From contig MDYQ01000129.1 of assembly GCA_003024175.1 (NCBI GenBank), positions 248,001 through 312,000 of the forward strand: a stretch of 64,000 nt of DNA, read 5' to 3'. This document shows, in pieces, positions 54,910 through 64,000 of this stretch (its first letter is position 1; each line of letters starts with the position of its first letter). The position numbers and the translations under genes were made by a program. This DNA is from Planoprotostelium fungivorum (Eukaryota > Evosea > Variosea > Cavosteliida > Cavosteliaceae). The notes below the pieces were generated by a model. It did no database searches. It had not been told where the DNA came from and saw only the letters and a list, made by a program, of their open reading frames with translations.

Positions 54910-57189
54910 ATGGCGCTAGCTTGTGATCCACGGTTGGACTGGCAGAACTGCTCTGATGAATGGAAGGGACAACTCTCCTCTTTCTACTACGCAGGTCTGT
55001 GAAACATATTGTGTGTTTTTGATGGTCGGTCAGCATGCATTTGGGCGGCTGCTACTTGCACGACTTGTATCGCTAGAGCCATTGGAACTTACTCTAGGAG
55101 AGGATGGCCGGGTCAGCCCGATTTCCTCATTATACCACAAATCATTTCATCCAGTGAGTCCACCCTTTATATGTCATATACAAGTAATTTATCTCATCCA
55201 TACAGTGGCATTTGTCGCTTACACATTTGGAATGGCAATCTCGGGGGGTAAGATAACCTCGGGTGCCGCCGAGATCCTCTGGTCTCTACCTCTGGCCATC
55301 GATGCCTACTGTCACGTAGCTCTCTCACTTTTGTTGAGAATGATTCAGAACGCCACTCCGACACAACTGTTGGAGTCGAAGAAATTATACTCCAAAGCCA
55401 GACTCTTCGGTTTTCTATTGGGGGTGAGCCATCATAGAATTCGTTGGGTGCTCATTTCTGCAGGTCATTCCAGTTGCGGCAGCAGGAGGTGGTGCGGCCA
55501 TCGCCGGAGTTCGCCCAGAGTTGGGGAGATACAGCATTCTGTTGGCCACTATTCCAGCTGGCGTCCTCAACATCCTCTTCATCGTGCTCATGTCTTCCAG
55601 TCTATACAAAGTGAAGAAGGTGAGGCGACAGACGAGATTCTTCATCTGATGCGTCTCTCAGTCCTCCGCTCGATTTCCGAAGAAGGCGAAGGAGTCCATC
55701 ATCTACTGTCTCGTCTACAAATCCCTGTGGTTCCTCGCCTTCATTCCCTTTCTGGCCTCTTACACCAGTATCCTCTCCATCACCTCCATCGGTGCATGGA
55801 TGTTCCTCATGTCATGGCAGATGCTGTTCAGCAACCTCAGCATGGTCGAGCTGTGCGCCACAGTGGCCAAAGACCAGTTCACCCTCAAGGGAATGCAAAA
55901 GCTGAGACCCAAGGTGAGAGACACACAGCACGTTCGAAGAAATAAAACCTCTCAGGTGGTTGTGACTATGAACGGTATCACCAGTGAGGGTGCCACCACC
56001 GAGGTCACCGATGCCTGTGAGTCTCGTTGTAGAGAGAGGAGAGACTGAGAGAGTGACAGACAAGTCTTCCTCTTCTGGAGGAGACGAGTGTGCCGGAGGA
56101 ATCTGCAGACCCATCCACAATGTGGACGTCAAGGTGGCCAGAGAGATGGCTGCACCCGTTTGGAAGAACCCACCCAAGTCATGGAGGGATCTCTTCACCT
56201 TCCCTCACCCCGTCAACGAGTGGGACGCTCGTATCCACGGTGCGTATTTTATTTCATTTTATTTTCACGTCCATTCCGTCCTCTCTATTTTACACGACAT
56301 TTCTTTCTCTCTATCACCTCTCTTCTCTTCTGATAGAGAGGCAGCCTTCTTTGCTACCGCAGTGGGAGCTGTCATCTTGATCTTGGGTGCCGTTCGACCT
56401 GATGTCTGTGCCTGGTACCTCTACGCATGGTTGATCTACGGCTTCTTGGCAAGAATGCTCTGCGGTCCCAAATTCGACCCACAGGCCTGGTTCGTCGTCC
56501 TCTTCATCGTCCCCCACCTCAAGATGAAGTGAGTTGGCGCGTTGTAGACTGTGACTGACGATCGTAGGCCCATCTTTGTACCGGGGCCTCCCAAGAGGTT
56601 TGCGCAGTTTTGTGGTTTCGCCGCCTCTTCTGCCTCCTTCATCCTCTACATGATTCCCGTTCGGATCGCTGCCAACTGGGTCATGGGCATGTTGGTCGTT
56701 TTGACCATCGTACAAGGCCTTCACGGTATCTGTGTGGTGAGTCTCTCTCTTTCTCTTCTTCTCTATCCTCTCCATCCCTCTCTTCTCTTCATCTCTCTCT
56801 TCTCTTCATCTCTCTCTTCTCTTCATCTCTCTCTTCTCTTCATCTCTCTCTTCTCTTCATCTCTCTCTTCTCTTCATCTCTCTCTTCTCACCATGTTTTC
56901 ACTCCTCTCACATTTGGGTAGGGTTGCTTCTTCTGGCATCTGATGGTCATCACCGGTATCTTTGGAGAGGAAGTGGAAGCCAAGTGAGTGAAGGAGAGGA
57001 GAAGAGAAGAATGACAGAGACAGATCGACAGCAGAGTTCAGAATGAAAACTCCTGGAGAGAGTGCCACGACGGCAAACTCCTCTGCTTCAAGATCAAGGT
57101 CCCAAAAACCTTCTGCTCACGCCAGTTTGTACACCATGAGCGACAATGAGAAGAGTGAATCTGGAGAGGGTGTTCCGGTAGAGAAATGA
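54910..57189 (+). CDS. Polytopic membrane protein with DUF4395-like C-terminal domain
   Basis: Starts MALACDPRLDWQNCSDEWKG. The first half has about seven hydrophobic spans: VAFVAYTFGMAISGGK, AEILWSLPLAIDAYCHVALS, LFGFLLGVIPVAAAGGGAAI, SILLATIPAGVLNILFIVLM, and SLWFLAFIPFLASYTSILSI then TSIGAWMFLMSWQMLF. After a cytosolic loop (HNVDVKVAREMAAPVWKNPP) comes WDARIHEAAFFATAVGAVIL, YLYAWLIYGFLARMLCGPKF then DPQAW, PGPPKRFAQFCGFAASSASF and VGCFFWHLMVITGIFGEEVE. This second half resembles the bacterial DUF4395 domain (four spans, with G-P-x-F-x-P and P-x-R-F-A-Q motifs). The tail is Ser-rich, ending GEGVPVEK; the last acceptor is chosen as GTTCAG at 57042. An AATAAA follows at about 57231. About 600 residues, nine exons. 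The N-terminal half is not recognised. Confidence 0.7.
56783..56884. repeat. 17-nt tandem repeat, six copies, in an intron
   Basis: Six identical units TTCTCTTCATCTCTCTC inside an intron of the DUF4395-like gene. A pyrimidine-rich expansion upstream of the acceptor. Confidence 0.92.
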
Positions 57190-57320
57190 GGACGAGTAGA
57201 ATGTACATAGTAATAGTAGAATCGATCACAATAAAGGTCCTTGAAATGCAAGAGTGTTGTAGATGCGCAGTCGCGTTGAAATGAAACGGAAATCGGCTGA
57301 GCATTCTAACGATCTGCAAC

Positions 57321-57779
57321 ATGTCTGTGTATCAGCGCCCCCACGAGCACGGTATTCCGGGCAGAGATAAGGTATGTCACCCCTCTACCTTCTCCTCTTC
57401 TCCCTGCTCTCCTTCGTATCATGTCATTAAGAGACCCAGCAACTGAACGGAGAAGTCCCCGTGGCCGCCGATGACGACGACTGGGAGACCGATGCTGACT
57501 ACGTGGTGAGCCGAACTGTTTCCCCCTCCCTTCAACATCTGATAGACAATGCCAGAATGATGTAGGAGAGAAAGGACAACGTTACGGATCCAAGTTGATC
57601 CAACCCCTGAAGGCCGACCAACTGTTGGACAGCGAGACACCCAACCTTCAAGCCATGAAAGCCAGAACTGAGAAGATCAACGAGGAGGTTCTGAATGAAG
57701 AGTACCAGAAGAAGTGAGTCCATATCCTCATTCGGTCGTGTGACCCTGCTTCAGGAGACAATTGTACGGAGGAAAGTAA
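57321..57779 (+). CDS. Minimal cortactin-like N-terminal acidic protein
   Basis: Four exons encode about 105 residues: MSVYQRPHEHGIPGRDK, a short exon, then NGEVPVAADDDDWETDADYV, NDVGEKGQRYGSKLIQPLKA, and a helix LQAMKARTEKINEEVLNEEY ending RQLYGGK. The segment DDDDWETDADYVNDVGEKGQRYGSK closely follows the cortactin/HS1 N-terminus ([23 protein letters not shown]). In cortactin this acidic DDW region binds Arp3 of the Arp2/3 complex and the following repeats bind F-actin. Here there is no cortactin repeat array and no SH3 domain, so it is a minimal Arp2/3-binding protein, if the motif is functional. Start at 57321 lies 132 bp after the previous stop on the same strand; an AATAAA follows at about 57797. 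Confidence 0.75.
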
Positions 57780-58019
57780 TCAGGTCATGTATGAAAATAA
57801 AATTCTCTCATCATCCTTGCCTTTCTCAGATGATTATCACGAGTTTCTATCAGAACACGAGTTTCTTGTTCTGTCGTCCTTGTGTGTGAGATAATGACAA
57901 TCTTCATTAGATGGTCGCGTTCGCGTGCCGGTGCACGTGTCACGATGACTGGAAAACATTTTCCCGTTTCTGAAAAAGAGTTGGCACAGATCAGATCAGA
58001 AGAAGCGTTTGTTTAGAGG

Positions 58020-60768
58020 ATGAGTCTGGAAGGTAGTGGTACTACCTCTTTCGACTTCGTGGATCCAAATGATTTCACACCCAATGGAGGGGAGAATGGG
58101 TTTGGACTTCCTAACGAGGAGCTGAATTTCTCGAATACTCAAGGAAGGACCAAATCGGAAGGGTGAGCTCTTCATTTGATCGCATGAAAATGCCACTTGA
58201 GATTTGAACTGATAGAGCGACAGAGGTCAAGGAAATGGTCGAAGAACAGATCAGAGGATATACAGACCGAAGAACTCCTCTCTCGTGGACGCTCCCAACA
58301 CGGATGAGCAGCAGAGGCAGAGGGAAGAATGGTCCAATCGAAGGCTCAAACAAGAAGAAGAGAGAAAGAGAGAAGTCAGAGACAAACAGGTAGAACTGTT
58401 ACCATACCCCATGAGCTGAACAAAGAACAGCCCAGGCCTCCGAGAAATAATCCAGCGAGGAACAACTCGAACAGAGGCAATGGCATCGAGAGACCTCCTA
58501 GCAATCGACAGAGGTGAAGCGAGATCACATGATGACATTCAACTGAAAATGGGAAGCAGAGGAGGAAGAGAAGACAACAGGCCGAGAGAAGAAGGAAACA
58601 GAAGGAACGGTAGGAGAAACAAGGGAAATGAGACAGAGCAGGTGGATCGATCGGCCACCCTCTTCTCCATGTGGCAGAGTTCGACCCAACAGAATCCAGC
58701 ACAAGAGGGAAGGAGAGAGGGAAGAAAGAAGAAGGCCAACGACATCCTCAGTAAGACACCCACCCTACGAGTGAGTCCGCACACCATCATCATCATCTCA
58801 TCCAAACAGGATCTCAACTCTCTCACCTTCTCTCCTCACGCCAAATTTGAGGAGAACGAGATCGTCTTAGCCCCCAGAACCAGAGGCGGTTTCTCTTACG
58901 CTCGTGTGGTCAAGAGTTCAGTAGAAAAGTGAGCCTTCCGTGAAATTTCATACGAACGAAACACCAGGTCTTGTTATTTTGATCCACACGTGGAGCACAA
59001 CACTCTCTTGTGGAGGGTGGTCTACCTCAACAACGGCAATCAACTGTTCAAGGTGACACACTCTACCCTCCCGGTCTCAAAGCGTACAGGACTTACCTGC
59101 AGTGTACGTCGGGAAGATGTCACCCCAAGGAGAGGAGGAAGAGGAGCAAAACAGTGCGGACGATGGAGAGAGAGTGGTGGGAGAGAGACCGAGTCGCAGG
59201 GATCTAGATCGAGTCATTCTATCCCCCCAGCAGACATTCAACCCAGACGAGATCGTCCTCGTACCCCGCAGTCGTGGAGGCTTCACCTACGGCAAGATCG
59301 TCAAGGAAGGGAGACAGCTGTGCCCCATCTCCGGGTCATCCAACGAGGTGAGGGGAACACGTGGAGAGAGAGAATGACGAGAGGAGGCACACAGCCTGAC
59401 TGGACTGAGAGTGGCCGTATCGAGGCCCATCATGGACAGCAACATTGGAGAGGAGTTGGGAGTCATTCGAAAGGAGCTGGTGTCGGCTTGCATCGGGAAG
59501 ATCACCTTTGTGACTTCGAACGAGGTGGTCAGGCCGGGGCAGGCACTGACCATCACCTTTGAAGAGCCTCCGTTCATGCCACACATGGGAGCGAAGAAGG
59601 TGAGTCCATGGACAGGAGAGAGACTGAAGAGAGAAGGAATCAGAGTCCATCGAAGAGCTTCCCAGGAGAAGGAGGAGGAGAGGGGACGATCACGATCACG
59701 ATCTGGGTGAAGAGACCTTTTCGGTGAGTCTTGTTTTATTCTATTTTATTCGATTTCATCCTGCCACTTTGTTCAATTCATTCTCTCCATCTACAAATCG
59801 ATTCTCATAGGAACAGATGGATGCCAACGATGGATTGAGAGCAACAACACCCAGACAGAAGGAAGAAGAAGAGAAGGGAGACGTCACTGCAGTGGAGAGT
59901 GCAGTCCAAGACATGTCCATCACTCAACCCGCCGTCGCTCTACCTCAGGTGAAGAAGGACACAGAAGGGGAGAGAAGCTGAAGGTACAGGTACAATTGGG
60001 AAACACACCCGTGCCTTACAACCAGATCGGAGGCATCATCAGTGTCGACAAGGATGAGCTATTGAAGAGGCTGTTCGTGCCCAAGAACAGTCAGTCCAGG
60101 CCGAAGAAACATCTCATCGTATTGGATGGTCCCAACGTTGCCAAGGTGACACGATGAAAGTGTGGTGGACTGAGTCGAACAGAAACACGGAAGAGACACC
60201 GATATCTCCAGTGAGGGAATTCAGATCGCCCTCAATTATTACAACGAGAGGGGTCACGATGCCATCTGCTTCTTACCCCAACACTACGTCAAGAGGTGAG
60301 GCTCTCTCCAATTGAAGAAGCTAAACGGGCACAGGAAGCACCAGACTACGGTCACACTGGCGGGATACATCCCCACGGCAACCAACATCCCGATGATCTT
60401 ATCTCTCGTTGACAAGGGAACAGTCATCCTCACTCCACCTCAGGACTACGATGATGACTATTGCATCCAGTATGCCATGAGGTGATTCAGCCGTGAGATC
60501 GATAGACTGAGAGACAACAGCCACGATGCGTGCATTGTCACGAACGATAGGTATTGGGACCACGTGGACAAGACAGACCGAACGGAGAAGCAGAAGAGCA
60601 GGATCAAGAAGTGGTTGAGAGAGCATCTCATCTCTTTCACCTTTGTCAGAGACGAGTTCCTACCGGTGAGCACGACATCCTGTGGTGTTTCTGTATTGAA
60701 GATCTACGCAGAACCCCAATTTCAAGTTTCCTGCGTTTCAGGAACAAGGATACCAGGAGAAGAAGTGA
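58020..60768 (+). CDS. Tudor-like repeat and Zc3h12a-type NYN ribonuclease protein
   Basis: The N-terminal third is disordered and Asn/Arg/Gly-rich (PPRNNPARNNSNRGNGIE, DNRPREEGNRRNGRRNKGNE), suggestive of RNA binding. Two related modules follow: LTFSPHAKFEENEIVLAPRT then RGGFSYARVV, and ILSPQQTFNPDEIVLVPRSR then GGFTYGKIV, which look like Tudor-type barrels (DUF4537-like). After LRVAVSRPIMDSNIGEELGV and an acidic linker comes the NYN/PIN nuclease: KKHLIVLDGPNVAKKHGRDT, HDAICFLPQHYVK, YIPTATNIPMILSLVDKGTV, LTPPQDYDDDYCIQYAMR and DACIVTNDRYWDHVDK. The catalytic aspartates (LDGPN, DDDYC, TNDRYWD) are intact, as in ZC3H12A (Regnase-1) and KHNYN. About 800 residues, more than 12 exons. Predicted RNase acting on mRNA in the cytoplasm; the Tudor-like arrangement is unusual. 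Confidence 0.8.
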
Positions 60769-60951
60769 AGAAGAGAAGTGAAAGCCAAAGAGGCAGAGGA
60801 GATCCTTCAAGGAGAACGAGAGCAGCACTCCCACCACCGCCACCGAACACTCGGTCATCTACAACCCACTTCACCTCTGGTGAACCGCCAAATAAAATCA
60901 ACCAAACACGGAGTAAATGTTTTATTCTAATTGAATTACAGATTGAGATGA

Positions 60952-63894
60952 CTAAAAGACGAGGGGGACTTGAGAGTTTCTCTCTTTCGAGAGTCTGCTC
61001 TCTTTGATCAATCGATTCAATTCACTGGGTGGGGCTGCCCTTCTCAAGAATGGGTGCTGCTCTCCTTCAGTATCGTCTCTTGTGTACAATAGATGATGTC
61101 TATTCTGTACGGAATAGATGTGTATTCCTCTATCGTTTCTCTTCTCACCTTCAGCATCTCGTTGGCATCGAGACGAGACTCTGCCTCCTTGTCCAAACAC
61201 TTGGCAACAAAGTCTTTGAACTCGGGTGTCCATCTGTTCGCCTCTTTCAATGGTGGAATGCCCTTTGTTGTGATCAAGAACAGTGCCTGTGAAGAGTCAT
61301 CACATGGTATAACACACAAAAGAGGCTATTGTAGATACAAAGAGCATGTAGAGACAGAGAGGATATAGATACAGAGAGGATGACTCACACGGAGGGGAGG
61401 GAAGTCCATGTACGGAGGCTCTCCTTCTGCCATCTCCATACACATGATACCCAAACTCCAGATATCTACCTTCTGATCGTAGTTTTGTCCTCTGATCAAT
61501 TCTATCCCCATCAGTCTCTTCAGACAGATCGACTGCGTGAGAACCCACCTGGAGCCATCCAGTATGGAGTACCCACGATGGTGTTTCTCTTTGACTTCTC
61601 CACGGTCAACTGTGCGGCGTAACCGAAATCAGCGAGCTTTACGGAACCATCTCCATTGAGGAGAATGTTATCTGACTTGATGTCACGGTGGATTCTGTGG
61701 AGACTGTGGATGTAGCTCAATCCTCGAAGTGACTGTCCCCTTCAGTCTCTTCTCTCTCTCTCTCTCCACTCACACTCAGGGACACCAGGGCGATCTGTTC
61801 TTCGGTCATTCTGACACCGTGGATGTGTTGCTCCAATATCTCTGTCAGACATCCACCGGTCATGTATTCCATGGCAACCTGTGTCTCTGTCAGTCCACGC
61901 ACAGTGATGTAGATAGAGTGTGATGTAGATAGAGTGTGATGTCCTATTCATATGGATGACATACCCAGATGGTGTCGTTGACCATGTAGGACTCAAAGTA
62001 ACGAACGATGTTGGGATGGATGGAGGACTTCATGATGCCAATCTCAGTGGTGAGGAGCTTCACGTTCTGTTGGTTGATGGGCATCTTCTTGATGGCCAGC
62101 ATGTCGTTCGTTCGTGAGTCTCTGGCCAAGAAGACTTCTCCTGCTGCTCCCTCTCCCACCTTGTTCCTCTCAGTCTCTCTCTCTTCTCTCCTCTCACCTT
62201 TCGTGTGTCCTTGTAGATCACATTCGGATCTTCTTTACTCAACAGGTCCTCTGCTCCATTCAGTCTTTTGTACAAGAAAAGGTCAACAGAACGAGTATGA
62301 AAAGAGAGAAAAGAAGGAAAAAGAAGGAAAAAGAGAGAAAAGAAGGAAAAGAGGAGGAAAGAGAAGAGAGAGAAAAGAGAAGAGACTCACGAAGGGAGAC
62401 TTCACGGTTCTCTGGTAGAGGAACAGTAGTTCCATCATCCAACTGAGCTTTCGGTGCACTCATGGGTGCAGCAGGTCTGGCACCCATGGGCTTGGCTACG
62501 TTCGATTCGTTCTGTTTCGTGTATTGATCGTGGAACTTGAGGGCATCCAACACGGCATCTGGATTCTCCATCACTTGGTCCTTCTTGATGCCCGATGTTG
62601 TCAGTAACACCTATTCCCTTCAGCTCCCTCCTCTCTTCTTTCTCTCTATCTCTCCGTATCTATCTCTCTATCTCTATCTCTCTATCTCTCTATCTCTCTC
62701 TCATATCCCTCTCTCTATCTCATATCTCTATATTCCTCTATCTCTCTCTCACCTCCCATTCTGGTGGAAGACCTTCAAATCCCGTGGTGGAGTTAAAGTC
62801 CACGTGGATGTTGTGCTGTACGTTGAATGGTGTTCCGATTTCCAAAGTGTCCGGTGCACTGTGAGCTGGTCCTACCAAAGAATGAGAATCGAAACATCAA
62901 GAAATGGACTCACTGTCTTTCTCCTTCTTGAACGTGTTGGTCATCGCCTTGAATACCGATTTCAACTTGAATCCACCCGACTCATCGGAAGAGCGAGTGT
63001 CCGTGTTCGATGTCGCCGTGGTGGGGGGTTTCTCTGCACCGGTGAGGGTGTCTTTCCTTCTCCTGGGTGAATCTGGATTCTCTTCTCCCCTGTGTTGTTC
63101 AGTGTCTCCCCCTCCATGAGATGAACACTCACACGTTGCCCGAGGATGCGACCTTGGAGACCACAGTTCCCTTCTCGGAGGACGTTCTGTTGTTGAGAGA
63201 GGGTGACCCGGCGATGGTTTTGGCTTGGTGGGTACCTGTTCGGGTCAGTTCCTCTTCCTTGGTGTGTCTCACCGCTACCAGTCATGTTGAGCATACCAGG
63301 GGGAGTCTTGGACACCTGATGCCATCAGCTCGTGTGATGGGTGTGAGACCACGAGGATGATATCACGAGATCATGTGTGATGAAAGAGAGGAAGAGAAGG
63401 AAGGCGAGAGATACACACGGGAATGGGAGCGGATGCGGGAGCGGATGCAGGAGCCGATACGGAAGAGGTGATGACGGTGGAGTTGGAAGAGATGACGGTG
63501 GGCTGTGCGGTACCGGGGGTGGGAGGTAAAACACCCTTGTTGGCTCCTGTACTCACTTCAGCCTCGAATGTCCCGTCGCCCGAGTATCACCGTTGATATT
63601 GGTGCCAGGAGTGAGAGTGTAACGTGGCTTGGCTGCGTTGTTCGCACCCTGAGATTGAGCGAGAGGAGGTCCTCCAGGTCTGGGGCCCTGTGAAGGGGCA
63701 CTGGCGCTGTTCATCAAGCTATTGTTCTTCACGAGTGCTCCTGGTGTGCGCCGTCAGTCGCTTGATTCAGATACAGCTGGGTGAGGTCCGAATAATGGAG
63801 ATGTGGAGAAAAAGATATAAGAGGATGAAGGAAGAGAAGGATGGGAGAGGGTACCTCCCGGATTCGGTCGGGGTCCGGTTGGTGCGGAAGACAT
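60952..63894 (-). CDS. PAK: p21-activated kinase (PAK family)
   Basis: Ser/Thr kinase activated by Rac/Cdc42. Starts [14 protein letters not shown], then Pro/Ser-rich exons (also present as the inverted copy at 1086-1684), then the CRIB domain: [20 protein letters not shown] followed by EGLPPEW, with the conserved H-x-x-H and G-F-x-G-L-P. A linker leads to the kinase: [25 protein letters not shown] (ATP lysine), [53 protein letters not shown], and [20 protein letters not shown], ending [20 protein letters not shown] then [16 protein letters not shown]. All catalytic residues (Lys, HRD, DFG, activation loop Thr) are present. About 560 residues, 12-14 exons. Group I PAK by CRIB-kinase layout; no PH domain. 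Introns include a TCTC/TATC microsatellite at 62640-62756. Confidence 0.95.
62640..62756. repeat. TCTC/TATC microsatellite in a PAK intron
   Basis: Imperfect run of CTCTATCT and TCTCTCTA words between the exon preceding the CRIB domain's downstream part and the kinase linker; simple-sequence expansion. Confidence 0.8.
63225..63823 (-). repeat. Donor copy of the 599-bp inverted duplication
   Basis: Part of the PAK gene (intron 1 to the exon beginning [10 protein letters not shown]) present again in opposite orientation at 1086-1684. In this copy the block is continuous with the PAK start exon on one side and the rest of the kinase on the other, so this is likely the parental copy. Confidence 0.88.
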
Positions 63895-64000
63895 TTGAAC
63901 TGAATCGAGTCAGTTGCGAGGCCGAAGAATTTGAACTGGTATAGAATGCAAACGTATAAATGGAAGAAAGATGTATGGATCGTATGGATCGAGAGGAAAC

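Noticed and set aside
54923-55945. 340-residue frame at the start of the DUF4395-like gene
   Set aside because: It crosses several introns; only parts coincide with the true exons, and the correct exons lie in alternating frames.
1086-63823. The two inverted copies as terminal inverted repeats of a 62-kb mobile element
   Set aside because: The repeat is an ordinary gene segment with exons and introns, homology stops inside gene structure, no transposase is present, and everything between is host genes.

Overview
The window is nuclear DNA of a small, gene-dense eukaryote, almost certainly a free-living flagellate or amoeboflagellate protist. Evidence: genes on both strands broken by many very short GT-AG introns (about 32-60 nt, a few of 100-240 nt), standard code, no operons, intergenic gaps often only 80-150 bp between divergent genes, and an entirely eukaryotic gene set. 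Ciliary genes (IFT52, a DRC8/EFCAB2-like EF-hand protein) show it builds or recently built a flagellum, and MND1 points to meiosis. Fungus-like GARS-AIRS architecture, MORN, FYVE and IPT proteins, cortactin-like and SLC44 proteins fit an amoebozoan such as a protosteliid, but the species assignment is only a guess.

Layout. 1-754: 3' end of a tail-anchored FFAT-motif protein. 1086-1684: a 599-bp near-identical inverted copy of the 5' part of the PAK kinase gene found at the other end of the window (63225-63823); it seems to be spliced into a chimeric gene ending at 2114. 2945-4320 (-): S-adenosylmethionine synthetase. 5360-6209 (-): MND1. 6524-9192 (-): F-box/LRR protein with an acidic tail carrying three SUMO-interaction-like motifs. 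9275-10779 (+): CHID1-like GH18 protein. 10825-11256 (-): small probably mitochondrial protein. 11533-11964 (-): secreted Cys-rich protein. 12361-15776 (+): bifunctional GARS-AIRS of purine synthesis, with a telo-box upstream. 15777-17328: compositionally odd stretch without a recognisable gene. 17329-23379 (-): very large Gly-rich protein gene with repeat-rich introns. 23745-24440 (+): small membrane protein. 24530-25131 (-): DRC8-like. 25269-26777 (-): ATP-grasp ligase. 27344-29962 (+): SANT-MPN (JAMM) deubiquitinase. 30224-30742 (-): cytochrome b5 domain protein. 30839-31362 (-): small membrane protein. 31503-32532 (-): PAP2 lipid phosphatase. 32670-33341 (+): SNX3-like PX protein. 33584-34152 (+): ribosomal protein P1. 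34741-36463 (-): IFT52. 37025-37424 (-) and 37576-39777 (+): a divergent pair, both starting with an acylation signal MGCxS. 39867-42608 (-): FYVE/coiled-coil/IPT protein. 42939-45810 (-): MORN-repeat/EVH1 protein. 46349-47974 (-): aspartate aminotransferase. 48079-49957 (+): SLC44 choline-transporter-like protein. 51551-54250 (-): disordered repeat protein. 54910-57189 (+): polytopic protein with a DUF4395-like domain. 57321-57779 (+): minimal cortactin-like protein. 58020-60768 (+): Tudor-like repeats plus Zc3h12a-type NYN ribonuclease. 60952-63894 (-): PAK-family kinase.

The most interesting signals are: (a) a family of nearly identical 41-45 nt introns in two adjacent genes, suggesting introner-like intron gain; (b) the inverted duplication that appears to have made a new chimeric gene from PAK exons; and (c) unusual domain combinations (F-box/LRR + SIM-like tail, MORN + EVH1, Tudor-like + NYN RNase, FYVE + IPT). 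Several proteins would act together in actin/membrane signalling (PAK, cortactin-like, EVH1, FYVE, PX, PAP2), but the genes are individually transcribed and no cluster function is implied. No tRNA, rRNA, CRISPR array, or intact mobile element was recognised.
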